Below are positions 8,308-17,173 of a DNA stretch of 64,000 nt, piece by piece (the first letter of the stretch is position 1; each line of letters opens with the position of its first letter). Both the position numbers and the translations under genes were made by a program. Source of the DNA: Methanobacteriota archaeon (lineage in GTDB: Archaea > Halobacteriota > Methanomicrobia > Methanomicrobiales > Methanoculleaceae); the NCBI GenBank assembly GCA_016841955.1, contig JAENYE010000002.1, positions 44,769-108,768 on the forward strand, read 5' to 3'. The notes under the pieces were generated by a model. The model had not been told where the DNA came from. It made no database searches and worked only from the letters and a program-made list of their open reading frames with translations.

Positions 8308-10266
8308 ATGAGTCCGGACCGCCCCTTCCCACTCGAATTGCTTTCGGCATCGGTTATCCTCGATACCCTCGCTGAAGGCGCGCTCCTTATCGGCCAGGAC
8401 AACACGGTAACCTGGATCAATACCGCGCTGGCGCGCCTTCTCGACATCGACCGGGATGCTCTTCACGGCAGCGACGTTAACGGATTTGTAATCCGCTACC
8501 TAGCATCGCTCATCACGGACGAAAGGTGCACGGAGCGGATCATGCAATCGCTCCATGACAGGATCGATCTCACATCTCTGGCATGCAACATCCATCCCTC
8601 CACCGGCGCCGAACACCGGGCCCTCGTCTCAATCAATACCATGCAGGACGAGCCGTTCCAGGACATGCGGCTTGTCCGGCTCCATGCCGCACCGCTGGAA
8701 TCCGAGCCGCACCCTGATGCCGAGCGGCAGAAGGTTCTCGGACAGGTGGAGAAGCATGCTGAAGAACTCACCACGGCAAACGAGGAACTCAAGACGACGA
8801 ATGAGGAACTGGAGGTGGCGAACGAGGCGCTGCATGCCCGGACTGAAGAACTTCACACGATTCTTGCGAGTCTGAGCGAGGGCGTCTGGGCGATCGATAG
8901 CGAAGCAAGCACCACCTTCGTCAACGAGCGGATGGCGGAGATGCTCGGCTACACCGTCAAAGAGATGGTGGGAAAATCCCTCATACAGTTCCTTCCTGAA
9001 GAGCACAGGGGCCGATTGGACAGGGAGGGGGAGCGCCTAAGGGCAGGGATGAGTGAGCAGCTGGAGTATACCTTCATCCGCAAGGACGGGAGCCATATCG
9101 ATACCCTGCTGGTCAACTCTCCCCTTTACGATAGTAAGGGGAATTTTACCGGCGCTATTGCAGGGGTGCTGGATATCACCGAGCGAAAGCAGGCTGAGGA
9201 GGCGCTGCGCCAGGAGAAGGAAAGAGTGGGTTCCATCCTGTCCGCACTGGATACGGGACAATCCCTTATCGACCCGGATATGACAATCGTCTGGGCAAAC
9301 CAGAAGACTCGCGACTTTTTTCCCGAACTGGAGCCCATCGGCCAGAAGTGCTATCGTGTGCATGAAGGCGTGAGCGAACCGTGCGAGGTCTGTGCGGCAC
9401 GGAAGGTCTTTGCAACGGGTGAGGTCACGAGCTTGGAGAAGTACGTTCCGATGCGTGGGCGCTGGTATGACATTATTGCCCAGCCGATTAAAGATGCATC
9501 CGGACAGGTAATTCAGGCTCTCGAGAGCTTCACGGACATCACCGAGCGCAAGCACGCCGAGGAGGCGCTCATGCGCCACACAGAAGAGCTCGCCCGGCTT
9601 CACAGCGAACTGAAGACCGCGAACAGAGAAGCGAACCTCTACCTGGATATCCTGACCCACGACATCGGGAACACCGAGAACGTTTCGAACCTCTACGCCG
9701 ACCTGCTTATCGACAGCCTATCGAGGAACGGGGAGGCAATCGGCTATGCGGAGAAACTCCAGCGGAGCGTCAGGAAGAGTATCGAGATCCTGGGCACCGT
9801 CGCTAAGATCCGCCGAATTCACTCCGGAATACCGGAACTGCAGCCGACGGATCTCGATGCGGTTATCCGTGGAGAGGTCGGCCACTACTCCGAGGGGATC
9901 GTTCGGTACAGGGGTTCGGCCTATCCGGTCCGGGTCGACGACCTCCTCTCCGAAGTCTTTTCGAACCTGATTGACAACGCCGTGAAACACGGTGGTTCCG
10001 ATGTCGAGATCACCATCCGGGTCGAGGAGCAGGACGGCGAGGTGCTGATCACGGTTGAGGATACCGGCCCGGGCATCCCGGACGATGAGAAGGATAATAT
10101 CTTCCACCTGTACGAACAGCAGAAGCGAGGCGTCGGTGAAGGTCTCGGACTCTATCTGGTGCAGATCCTGGTCGAGCGCTACGGCGGGAAGGTCTGGGTC
10201 GAGGACCGGGTGCCGGGCAGGCCGGAGGAAGGGGCGGCGTTCAAGTTTACGCTGAGAAAGGCGTGA
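8308..10266 (+). CDS. PAS-domain sensor histidine kinase
   Basis: 652 aa, no membrane segment, so probably cytoplasmic. Order: PAS (about 10-125), a coiled coil with TANEELKTTNEELEVANE (about 150-185), PAS (about 185-300), a Cys-containing PAS with CYRVHEG then CEVCAA (about 305-420), then kinase core. The putative phosphoacceptor is the His in YLDILTHDIGN (about 450). ATPase motifs are SNLIDNAVKHGG (N box), VEDTGPGIPDDE (G1) and GEGLGLYLVQ (G2). A GGAG ribosome binding site precedes the ATG. No response regulator gene lies beside it. It shares its kinase core with the proteins at 14871 and, less closely, 20180. Confidence 0.9.
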   Translation: MSPDRPFPLELLSASVILDTLAEGALLIGQDNTVTWINTALARLLDIDRDALHGSDVNGFVIRYLASLITDERCTERIMQSLHDRIDLTSLACNIHPSTGAEHRALVSINTMQDEPFQDMRLVRLHAAPLESEPHPDAERQKVLGQVEKHAEELTTANEELKTTNEELEVANEALHARTEELHTILASLSEGVWAIDSEASTTFVNERMAEMLGYTVKEMVGKSLIQFLPEEHRGRLDREGERLRAGMSEQLEYTFIRKDGSHIDTLLVNSPLYDSKGNFTGAIAGVLDITERKQAEEALRQEKERVGSILSALDTGQSLIDPDMTIVWANQKTRDFFPELEPIGQKCYRVHEGVSEPCEVCAARKVFATGEVTSLEKYVPMRGRWYDIIAQPIKDASGQVIQALESFTDITERKHAEEALMRHTEELARLHSELKTANREANLYLDILTHDIGNTENVSNLYADLLIDSLSRNGEAIGYAEKLQRSVRKSIEILGTVAKIRRIHSGIPELQPTDLDAVIRGEVGHYSEGIVRYRGSAYPVRVDDLLSEVFSNLIDNAVKHGGSDVEITIRVEEQDGEVLITVEDTGPGIPDDEKDNIFHLYEQQKRGVGEGLGLYLVQILVERYGGKVWVEDRVPGRPEEGAAFKFTLRKA

Positions 10267-10310
10267 AATATTGAAACATGTTCCCATTCTTCTTGTCGAG
10301 CGGTGAGAAT

Positions 10311-11882
10311 ATGAAAAACACAGAACTGGAAAACCGGTCATCCGCCCCTGCGTGTGCAGAGGAGAGATTCGAGGGGGAAGATTTCAGGAAATTCGTGCAG
10401 TCGGAAATGAAAACCTGGAATGTTCCAGGGGCCGCGGTCGCCGTCGTCAAGGACGAGACCGTCATTTTTTCCGGAGGATTTGGTTACCGGGATGTGGAAA
10501 AGGACCTCGAAGTTACACCGGAGACGATCTTTCCTATCGCTTCCTGTACCAAGACATTCAACTCCCTTGCCGTGGGCCTGCTTGTGGACGAGGAGAGACT
10601 GGAATGGGACAGGCCTGCCAGGGAATATTACCCTGACCTGAGATTCTATGATGATTTTACCACCGGGCACATCACGCTCCGGGATATGCTCTGTCACCGC
10701 TCGGGCCTTCCGAGGCACGACAAGGTCTGGCTGTACGCAGGCTTGTCCCGAAAGGACCTGATGGCACGGATACAATACCTCCGGCCAAGCTGCGGGTTCA
10801 GAGAGATTTTCCAGTACAACAACATCGTTTACGCCCTCGCCGGTGTGATTGTCGAGAAGATCTCCGGCATGCCATGGGAGGATTTTGTCAGGACACGGAT
10901 ATTGCTGCCCCTTGGGATGGAAAACAGCAGCCTGTTTCAACAGGAGATGCAGAGGACTGACAACTTCGCCCTCCCGTACAGGCTCAAAACCGATGATCCT
11001 TTGCAGCCGGTTGGCGAACCTTCAGAATTTCCTCTGGAAAGAGTTCCTTTCCAGCCTGTATCCACGACCGGTCCGTCAAGCTCTGTCAATTCCACCGTTC
11101 CGGATATGGCAAAATGGATCATGCTTCATATCAACAAAGGGGAGTTCGGCGGGAAACGCCTGGTAACGGAAAAGACCATGCACCAGATACACTCGCCCCA
11201 GATGGCGACCGGCGCCGAAGGTGAATTCAAGGCTTTTCTGTGTGAGGAAACCCCGTTAATTGACTACGGCCTTGGCTGGGTCGTCCAGCCGTACCGGGGC
11301 CATTATATGCTGAATCATTCGGGGGGAATCGATGGCTTTTCTTCCATGATAAGTTTCATGCCCCGCGAAAAGATCGGTGTGGTGGTTCTCACCAACATGC
11401 ATACCACGATGCTGCCCTTTGTCATCACGTACAATGTGTACGACCGGCTCCTTGGCCTCGAGCAGGTTGACAGGAGTAATAAGTTCATCACCACGGTATC
11501 AGACATCATCAAGGCCGGGAGCGTACCTTCAGGCGGGCAGAATGAAATGGTGAAAAACGCTCCCCCGACCCACCCGCCTGGGGACTATACCGGGAAATAT
11601 TCAGAGCCTGCGTACGGCGACGTGGTTATCGGCATGGAAGGCGGATGTATGGAGGTTATGTTCAGGAACACGAAAATGACCGCGGAGCATCTTCATTATG
11701 ACACTTTTCGGACGCTTTTTGCGGCACCCGGCACCAATTTCGAAATGAGGATAACCTTCCTGATGGACGAGCATGGTGATATAGACAGGCTTTCAATCCC
11801 CCTGCAGATGGGGGTGGATGATATCGTTTTCAGAAAAAGGGTGTTGACGAGCCCCCCTGGTAAGGGCAACGGGAATATTTAA
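10311..11882 (+). CDS. Beta-lactamase-fold serine hydrolase (class C / penicillin-binding-protein type)
   Basis: 523 aa from this ATG, which has GGTGAG 4 nt upstream; an ATG at 10278 in the same frame is the alternative. The catalytic SxxK motif is SCTK in FPIASCTKTFNSL, the Y-x-N motif is YNN in FQYNNIVYALAG, and the third motif is HSGG in LNHSGGIDGFSS. After the hydrolase domain comes a C-terminal beta-rich domain of about 100 aa, as in many such proteins of methanogens. No signal peptide, so probably cytoplasmic. The substrate is unknown; a peptidase or esterase role is more likely than beta-lactam resistance. It follows the PAS kinase gene at 44 bp. Confidence 0.88.
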   Translation: MKNTELENRSSAPACAEERFEGEDFRKFVQSEMKTWNVPGAAVAVVKDETVIFSGGFGYRDVEKDLEVTPETIFPIASCTKTFNSLAVGLLVDEERLEWDRPAREYYPDLRFYDDFTTGHITLRDMLCHRSGLPRHDKVWLYAGLSRKDLMARIQYLRPSCGFREIFQYNNIVYALAGVIVEKISGMPWEDFVRTRILLPLGMENSSLFQQEMQRTDNFALPYRLKTDDPLQPVGEPSEFPLERVPFQPVSTTGPSSSVNSTVPDMAKWIMLHINKGEFGGKRLVTEKTMHQIHSPQMATGAEGEFKAFLCEETPLIDYGLGWVVQPYRGHYMLNHSGGIDGFSSMISFMPREKIGVVVLTNMHTTMLPFVITYNVYDRLLGLEQVDRSNKFITTVSDIIKAGSVPSGGQNEMVKNAPPTHPPGDYTGKYSEPAYGDVVIGMEGGCMEVMFRNTKMTAEHLHYDTFRTLFAAPGTNFEMRITFLMDEHGDIDRLSIPLQMGVDDIVFRKRVLTSPPGKGNGNI

Positions 11883-12167
11883 GCAGGCATCCAAAGAAGC
11901 CCGGAAATCACTCATTTTATGCTCGCGCAGAACTGCTGTTGAAATAGCGCACGGCAGGGATTCGTGACTCTGCGTCTTATCTGCGAGTTCCCGCCACGGA
12001 TACGGTATCCCCGACAGGGGAATAATCGCCCGAGGCGGATAAAGCCGGCACCCGAACCTGCCGAGCTTCAGGACCGGTTGAGCATGGTACAGGCACTCCT
12101 TTTTTTATTCCCCGGAATTTTTCGCAACCGTTATCATTCCTGTTGTGTCATCTTCCTCTGATCCACC

Positions 12168-13547
12168 ATGAAACCCAGGAGAGCCTTAATAATCACGATC
12201 ACTCTTTCTATCACAATTTTTTTTGCCGCTTCGGCAGGCTGCATCGGGCTTGGTCAGCAATCGCCGGCTTCACCCGTCGTCACTCCGGTTGCCGCACCTG
12301 CCTGTGACTGCCCCCCGCTCGTGTTTACGGATCGGGAATTTGCTTTCGAGCTCCAGCGGACACTTGGCGCCTCGTATTCGGGAGAGGCCGATATTGGCGA
12401 ATGCCTTGCCACTGCGTCCCGGATCAAGGAAGGAGACTTTGAAAGTTGGTACAGCGAATGGAAAAAGACCGCGGACAACTTCAGGACAGCGGGTGACGAG
12501 AGTCTCGCAGCCGGGCACGGGGTTACCGCAATGGAAGCATACTACCGGGCCGCAACGTATTACCGCACAGCCGAGTTCTTCCTGCACGGCAACCCCACCG
12601 ATCCCCGCATCGTGGAGACGTGGGGAAAGAGCCGGGATTCGTTCCGCGATGCACTCTCGCTCGACGTCGTTCCTTACGAGATTGTCGCCATCCCGTACGG
12701 GAATACCACGCTGCCGGGTTACTTCTATACGGTCGACAACTCCGGCAAATCCCGGCCGCTACTCATCGTCCAGACCGGCTTTGACGGCTGCCAGGAGGAA
12801 CTCCATCCGTATGCAATGGAAGGGATCAAACGCGGATACAACGTCCTGACATTCGAGGGGCCGGGCCAGGGCGAAGTGATACGGATCCAGCATATCCCGT
12901 TCCGTCCCGATTGGGAGAATGTGATCGGACCTGTCGTGGACTATGCGGTGAGCCGGCCCGACGTCGACGAAGACCGGATTGCACTATGGGGAATTTCACT
13001 CGGAGGCTACCTCGCCCCCCGCGGTGCTGCATATGAACCCCGGATCATGGCGCTGGTCGCGGACGCAGGCACCTACGATGTCGGACTGGCTCTCCTGCGG
13101 AACCTGCAGGAAGGCGGGGGAGCGGCCGCGAACCTGACGGAAATTGAGCTGCAGGAGTGGTTGCAGACGGATCCTGTTGAGTTCAACGACGCCCTCCGCG
13201 ACGCCATGGCGCACGATACCGGCACCCGCTTGCTGAACGAGAACGGGATGTTCGTCTTCAATGCGAGCTCGCCGGCACAGTTCTGGGCGAAATGGATGGA
13301 TTTTTCACTTGTCGGAATTGCCGAAAAGATACGGTGCCCCACGCTGGTCTGTGCCGGTTCGGCCGATCACGTCGACGCGGGCGGGGTGCAGGCAAAGGCA
13401 CTCTACGACCACCTCACCTGTGAGCGGGAGCTTATGGTGTTCTCCGACGACTACGGCGCCGGGTCACACTGCCAGCTCGGGGCGTTCGCGCAATCGTTTG
13501 CCGCCAAGTTCGACTGGCTCGACGATCAGATGGGAATGAGCAAATAA
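12168..13547 (+). CDS. Alpha/beta-hydrolase lipoprotein (FrsA / pseudooxynicotine-hydrolase-like)
   Basis: 459 aa. The N-terminus is a lipoprotein signal, a hydrophobic stretch ending in the lipobox SAGC (Cys about 25), so it is probably anchored outside the membrane. A helical cap region (about 50-170) precedes the hydrolase domain. The nucleophile elbow is WGISLGGYLAPR (G-x-S-x-G), the acid is the Asp of CAGSADHVDAGG, and the His is in GSHCQLGAF. This cap-plus-core order is that of FrsA-type and 2,6-dihydroxypseudooxynicotine-hydrolase-type enzymes. Substrate unknown. It stands alone, after 285 bp in which no gene is supported. Confidence 0.85.
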   Translation: MKPRRALIITITLSITIFFAASAGCIGLGQQSPASPVVTPVAAPACDCPPLVFTDREFAFELQRTLGASYSGEADIGECLATASRIKEGDFESWYSEWKKTADNFRTAGDESLAAGHGVTAMEAYYRAATYYRTAEFFLHGNPTDPRIVETWGKSRDSFRDALSLDVVPYEIVAIPYGNTTLPGYFYTVDNSGKSRPLLIVQTGFDGCQEELHPYAMEGIKRGYNVLTFEGPGQGEVIRIQHIPFRPDWENVIGPVVDYAVSRPDVDEDRIALWGISLGGYLAPRGAAYEPRIMALVADAGTYDVGLALLRNLQEGGGAAANLTEIELQEWLQTDPVEFNDALRDAMAHDTGTRLLNENGMFVFNASSPAQFWAKWMDFSLVGIAEKIRCPTLVCAGSADHVDAGGVQAKALYDHLTCERELMVFSDDYGAGSHCQLGAFAQSFAAKFDWLDDQMGMSK

Positions 13548-13689
13548 AGGGGCCGGGTCGGGGGATCTCGCCCCTCTTCTTCGGGGCCTCCAGGCACAGT
13601 ACTTCGCTAATTTTGACATCAGACCTCGATCGGTGCAGCCTCGCGTGACGACTCAACACGGAGTTAGCAGCACCCGGACACCGGACTTC

Positions 13690-13703
13690 GCACCTGACGG
13701 TGC
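13690..13703. repeat. GCACC/GGTGC hairpin repeat
   Basis: GCACC-TGAC-GGTGC followed by TCAAGCTCC, a member of the hairpin family found throughout the intergenic spaces of this window. The interval 13548-13874 has no supported gene. Confidence 0.6.
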
Positions 13704-13730
13704 TCAAGCTCCGGATGTCCCATCCGTCGC

Positions 13731-13812
13731 ACTTCGCGGCTTCGCGTCTTTCGCGTGAGGCTCTATCACCCCCTGTGCTGAAAACTCACGCGAAGCCGCG
13801 AAGAACGCGAAG
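13731..13812. repeat. Long imperfect inverted repeat
   Basis: The left arm (13731-13759, beginning CTTCGCGGCTTCGCG) and the right arm (13785-13812, CTCACGCGAAGCCGCGAAG and on) can pair over most of their length around a 25-nt loop. It lies between convergent genes, so it could stop transcription or be a repeat remnant. Confidence 0.4.
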
Positions 13813-13874
13813 GGAAGTCGGTGGTGTGACCTCCTGGGGACTGTCTCAACAGTTTAGCGAAGTACTGAGGCAGG

Positions 13875-14378
13875 CTACCGGCGAACACTGTATCCGGCTG
13901 CCGTGAGAATATTGATGACGGCGTCGTCCCATTCCGTGCCGCAGAGCCCGTTTAACGTCGGTTGCACCTGTTCCCAGAGCCGGCTGAGTTCGTCATTGTC
14001 CGGGACGAAGGTTGTCTGATACATCACACGTCCGGCCCGCTTCCCCTGTGCATCGAGGATGAGAAGGCGCCAGCAGCAGTACTCGCGGCAGATGTCCGGG
14101 CGTGTCAGGTGGACCGTACACCATGCCTTCGCCGTCTTCCCGTCAAATCTCAGAAAGGGGCATGCGTCCGGCAGTCCCTCGATGCTGCTCTCATCATCGA
14201 AGAGGGCGATCTTGTCCGGGTCGACCCGCACCTCCTTCGCATCCCCGGTATAGGCGTTGTGCACGACAAAGGTGTGGTTGCCCCGCTCTTCGATAGTCGC
14301 GTGAACGTCCCGCATGTAGCTGCAGCAGCTGCCGCACTGACAGCACTTACAGGCGATGGTGACCGCCTCCCTGAACAC
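13875..14378 (-). CDS. YkgJ family cysteine-cluster protein
   Basis: 167 aa. The N-terminal CKCCQCGSCCSYM and later clusters (DACPFLRF, then AWCTVH, then DICREYCCW) form the Cys pattern of the YkgJ/Fe-S-cluster-like family, thought to bind zinc or an iron-sulphur centre. The precise role of these proteins is unknown. Convergent to the lipoprotein hydrolase gene, with repeats between them. Confidence 0.8.
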   Translation of the reverse strand: MFREAVTIACKCCQCGSCCSYMRDVHATIEERGNHTFVVHNAYTGDAKEVRVDPDKIALFDDESSIEGLPDACPFLRFDGKTAKAWCTVHLTRPDICREYCCWRLLILDAQGKRAGRVMYQTTFVPDNDELSRLWEQVQPTLNGLCGTEWDDAVINILTAAGYSVRR

Positions 14379-14702
14379 CGGGCGGTTGGTGAACCGGCAT
14401 GCTCATTATCCGGTAGTGCTCATCGCATTAATAAAGTACCTGCCGGAGAACCGCCCGGACCACATCTGCAGCCGGGCCGTTCCGGATCTGCCGGAGCCGC
14501 CCGGGCTTTGGCAGGTTGCCTGGTTCCCGGAAAGAAGAAAAATTCTTCTCGAAAGGACCCATAGCCTGGCACCCTTGACTATCTGGACTGCCCTGGCACT
14601 GAACCCATCCTCGATCCGGTTCGGAGGAGTCGAAACTGGCCTCTGGCTCACGGTTTGTATGTACTGAGTAATGCAAGATCAGATTCTCGAACCGAAGACT
14701 GC

Positions 14703-14724
14703 GCTGCATCAAGAAAGATGCAGC
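14703..14724. other. Perfect 8-bp stem-loop
   Basis: GCTGCATC and GATGCAGC pair around the 6-nt loop AAGAAA. There is no T-run next to it, so a terminator is not proved. It lies in the 490-bp gap 14379-14870, where no gene is supported. Confidence 0.4.
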
Positions 14725-14870
14725 AAACGGGAGCCGTTTCTGCTAAATAGAGATTGGGTCTTATTAATTCGTGAAAATCGAATCCTGCGTGACTGGCAGG
14801 TCTTTCCGTTACAGTTATTATAGCCTGAGTAAATTCACTTGCACACTTTAAACCGGAGTTTCTTTTTCCG

Positions 14871-16850
14871 ATGTCCACATCCCCAGGTACCACAGAGAAG
14901 CGAACCAGTCTCGCCAGTCGCGACGAGAAGCAGGACAACGCCGCCGAAGTCGAACGGCTCATCCGCGAACGGACTGCAGAGGTCCGGGAAGAGAATGACG
15001 CGCTTCGGCGGGAGAACGCAGAACTCCGCCAGATCGAGATGATCTATGCCTCGGCGCCAGTCGGTCTGTGTCTGCTCGGTACGGATACTCGGTACCTGCA
15101 TGTCAATCAACGGTTCGCGGAGATGAACGGGTTCTCCATCGAGGAGCACATCGGCAAGAGAGTCCGCGAGCTGGTGCCGGACCTTGCGGATGCGGCTGAA
15201 GAGCTCGCCCGGGCGGTTGTTACGACGGGGAAACCCGCGCTTGATATTGAGGTACGGGGGGAAACACCGGCACAACCCGGGGTGCAGAGGTACTGGAACG
15301 AGTCCTGGCGGCCGGTAACCGATAGTCAGGGGCGCGTCATCGCGATCAGCATCGTCGCCGAGGACATCACCGAGCGTAAGCGGGCTGAGGAAGCCCTCCG
15401 GGAAAGTGAGGAACGGTTCACAGCGTTCATGGACAACAGCCCCGCAGTTGCATTCATGAAGGACGAACAGGGGCGCTACATATACTTGAACAAGTTCAAC
15501 GAGAGTCATTTTAATCTTCGACAGGGAGACTTGCGCGGTAAGACGGACTTTGAGCTATGGCCTTTGTATGTCGCCGAACAACTCTGGAAGAATGACCAAA
15601 CCGTCCTCAAGGCAGGCAGTGCTATTGAAGTCGTGGAAGAGACGCCCAACCCGGAAGGAGACATTACCTATTGGTGGGCTTGCAAGTTTCCCTTCAAGGA
15701 CGCGTCCGGGAAGAGGTATGTTGGAGGTATCGGAATCGATATCACCGACTGGAAACGGGCTGAAGCGGCCTTGCAGGAGAGCGAGGAGAAGTACCGGAAC
15801 CTCGTGGAGCTTGCGCCGGAACCGATCGCGGTCCACTGCCAGGGTAACGTTGTCTACGTCAATCCTCCCTGCGTCACTCTTTTCGGGGCAGAAAAGCGGG
15901 AGGATCTCGTCGGCAAACCGGTCCTCCAGTTTGTCCACCCGGACGACCACGAAGTATTCAGGGGACGTAACCGCGAGATGACGGAGAAGGGTACGGCCGT
16001 GCCCCTGCGCGCAGAGAGGTTTGTGAGACTCGACGGTCAGGCAGTCGATGTTGAGGTTGTTGCTACCCCCATCATGTATGAAAACCTGCCTTCGGTGATG
16101 GTCCTCTTCCGGGACATCACCGAGCGGAAGCGGGCTGAGGAAGCGTTTCAGCGATACGCCGAGAATCTGGGCCTGCTCCACCGCGATCTGGAGATCTCGA
16201 ACCGGGAGGCGAACCTCTACCTGGACATCCTTACCCACGACATCGGCAACACCGAGAACGTCTCGAACCTCTACACCGACCTGCTCATCGAGTCCCTTGA
16301 CGGAGAGGCAGCCGGATACGCGAAAAAACTGCAGCGCAGCGTCCAGAAGAGCATAGAGATCCTGGGCACCGTCTCTACCATCCGCCGGATCCATCGGACA
16401 AAAACCGAGCTCAAACCAACGGACCTTGATGCAGCAGTCCGGCGGGTGATGGAAGACTATCCCACGAGTATCTTCCTCTATAACGGGGCAAACTACCAGG
16501 TTCAGGCGGACGATCTTCTCCCTGTGGTCTTTGACAACCTTATCGGCAATGCAGTCAAGTTCGGCGGTCCTGGCGTCGAGATCGCCATCCGGATTGAAGA
16601 GGATGATGGGTTCGTCCGGATATCGGTCGAGGATACCGGTCCCGGTGTCCCGGACGATGATAAAAATGAGATCTTCCACTGCTACGAAATGAAGAAACGG
16701 GGCGTCGGCAAGGGACTTGGACTCTATTTGGTGAAGATCCTGGTCGAGCGATACGGCGGGACGATCTGGGCCGAGGACCGGGTGCCGGGCCGCCCGGATG
16801 AAGGCGCGGCGTTCAAGTTCACACTGAAACCTGCCTCGCAAACCCGTTGA
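14871..16850 (+). CDS. PAS-domain sensor histidine kinase
   Basis: 659 aa, soluble. A short N-terminal coiled coil (about 20-50) is followed by three PAS domains (about 50-160, 180-290 and 295-410, each closed by a DITERKRAEE-type linker) and a kinase core. The phosphoacceptor His is in YLDILTHDIGNTENV (about 455); ATPase motifs are DNLIGNAVKFGG, VEDTGPGVPDDD and GKGLGLYLVK. The core is nearly the same as that of the protein at 8308, so the two are paralogues with different sensory fronts. The signal is unknown, and no receiver-domain protein is encoded nearby. Confidence 0.9.
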   Translation: MSTSPGTTEKRTSLASRDEKQDNAAEVERLIRERTAEVREENDALRRENAELRQIEMIYASAPVGLCLLGTDTRYLHVNQRFAEMNGFSIEEHIGKRVRELVPDLADAAEELARAVVTTGKPALDIEVRGETPAQPGVQRYWNESWRPVTDSQGRVIAISIVAEDITERKRAEEALRESEERFTAFMDNSPAVAFMKDEQGRYIYLNKFNESHFNLRQGDLRGKTDFELWPLYVAEQLWKNDQTVLKAGSAIEVVEETPNPEGDITYWWACKFPFKDASGKRYVGGIGIDITDWKRAEAALQESEEKYRNLVELAPEPIAVHCQGNVVYVNPPCVTLFGAEKREDLVGKPVLQFVHPDDHEVFRGRNREMTEKGTAVPLRAERFVRLDGQAVDVEVVATPIMYENLPSVMVLFRDITERKRAEEAFQRYAENLGLLHRDLEISNREANLYLDILTHDIGNTENVSNLYTDLLIESLDGEAAGYAKKLQRSVQKSIEILGTVSTIRRIHRTKTELKPTDLDAAVRRVMEDYPTSIFLYNGANYQVQADDLLPVVFDNLIGNAVKFGGPGVEIAIRIEEDDGFVRISVEDTGPGVPDDDKNEIFHCYEMKKRGVGKGLGLYLVKILVERYGGTIWAEDRVPGRPDEGAAFKFTLKPASQTR

Positions 16851-17173
16851 GCAGGCTAGCGCCAACGGTTGATGCCAGCATGACATCCGCACCCCAAGAA
16901 CACCAGAGCGATTCTAACTTGACCTTCGGCTCCCGCATTTTTGTCTGTTATCTATAACCCAAAATCCGCATGCGGGGTTATAGGTATCTCGAAAAAATGC
17001 AACCGATGATCTACGATTGACAGATCAATTAAACGATTTCAGATGGTCCCGCGCCACCGTCTCCGCACCCGCAGAAGGAGAGCCAGATCGGGATCGGTGC
17101 TGGCTTTGCGGGACGTCCACCTCGGACGTGGTCTCGGGCACGACCGTCGGCGCCGTCGGCGCGATCTCGGCGC

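Noticed and set aside
11964..12161. Possible 65-residue protein before the lipoprotein hydrolase
   Set aside because: No ribosome binding site, no hydrophobic pattern, no recognisable motif.
14703..14724. Intrinsic terminator
   Set aside because: The stem-loop is perfect but no T-run follows on either strand, so it is listed only as a stem-loop.
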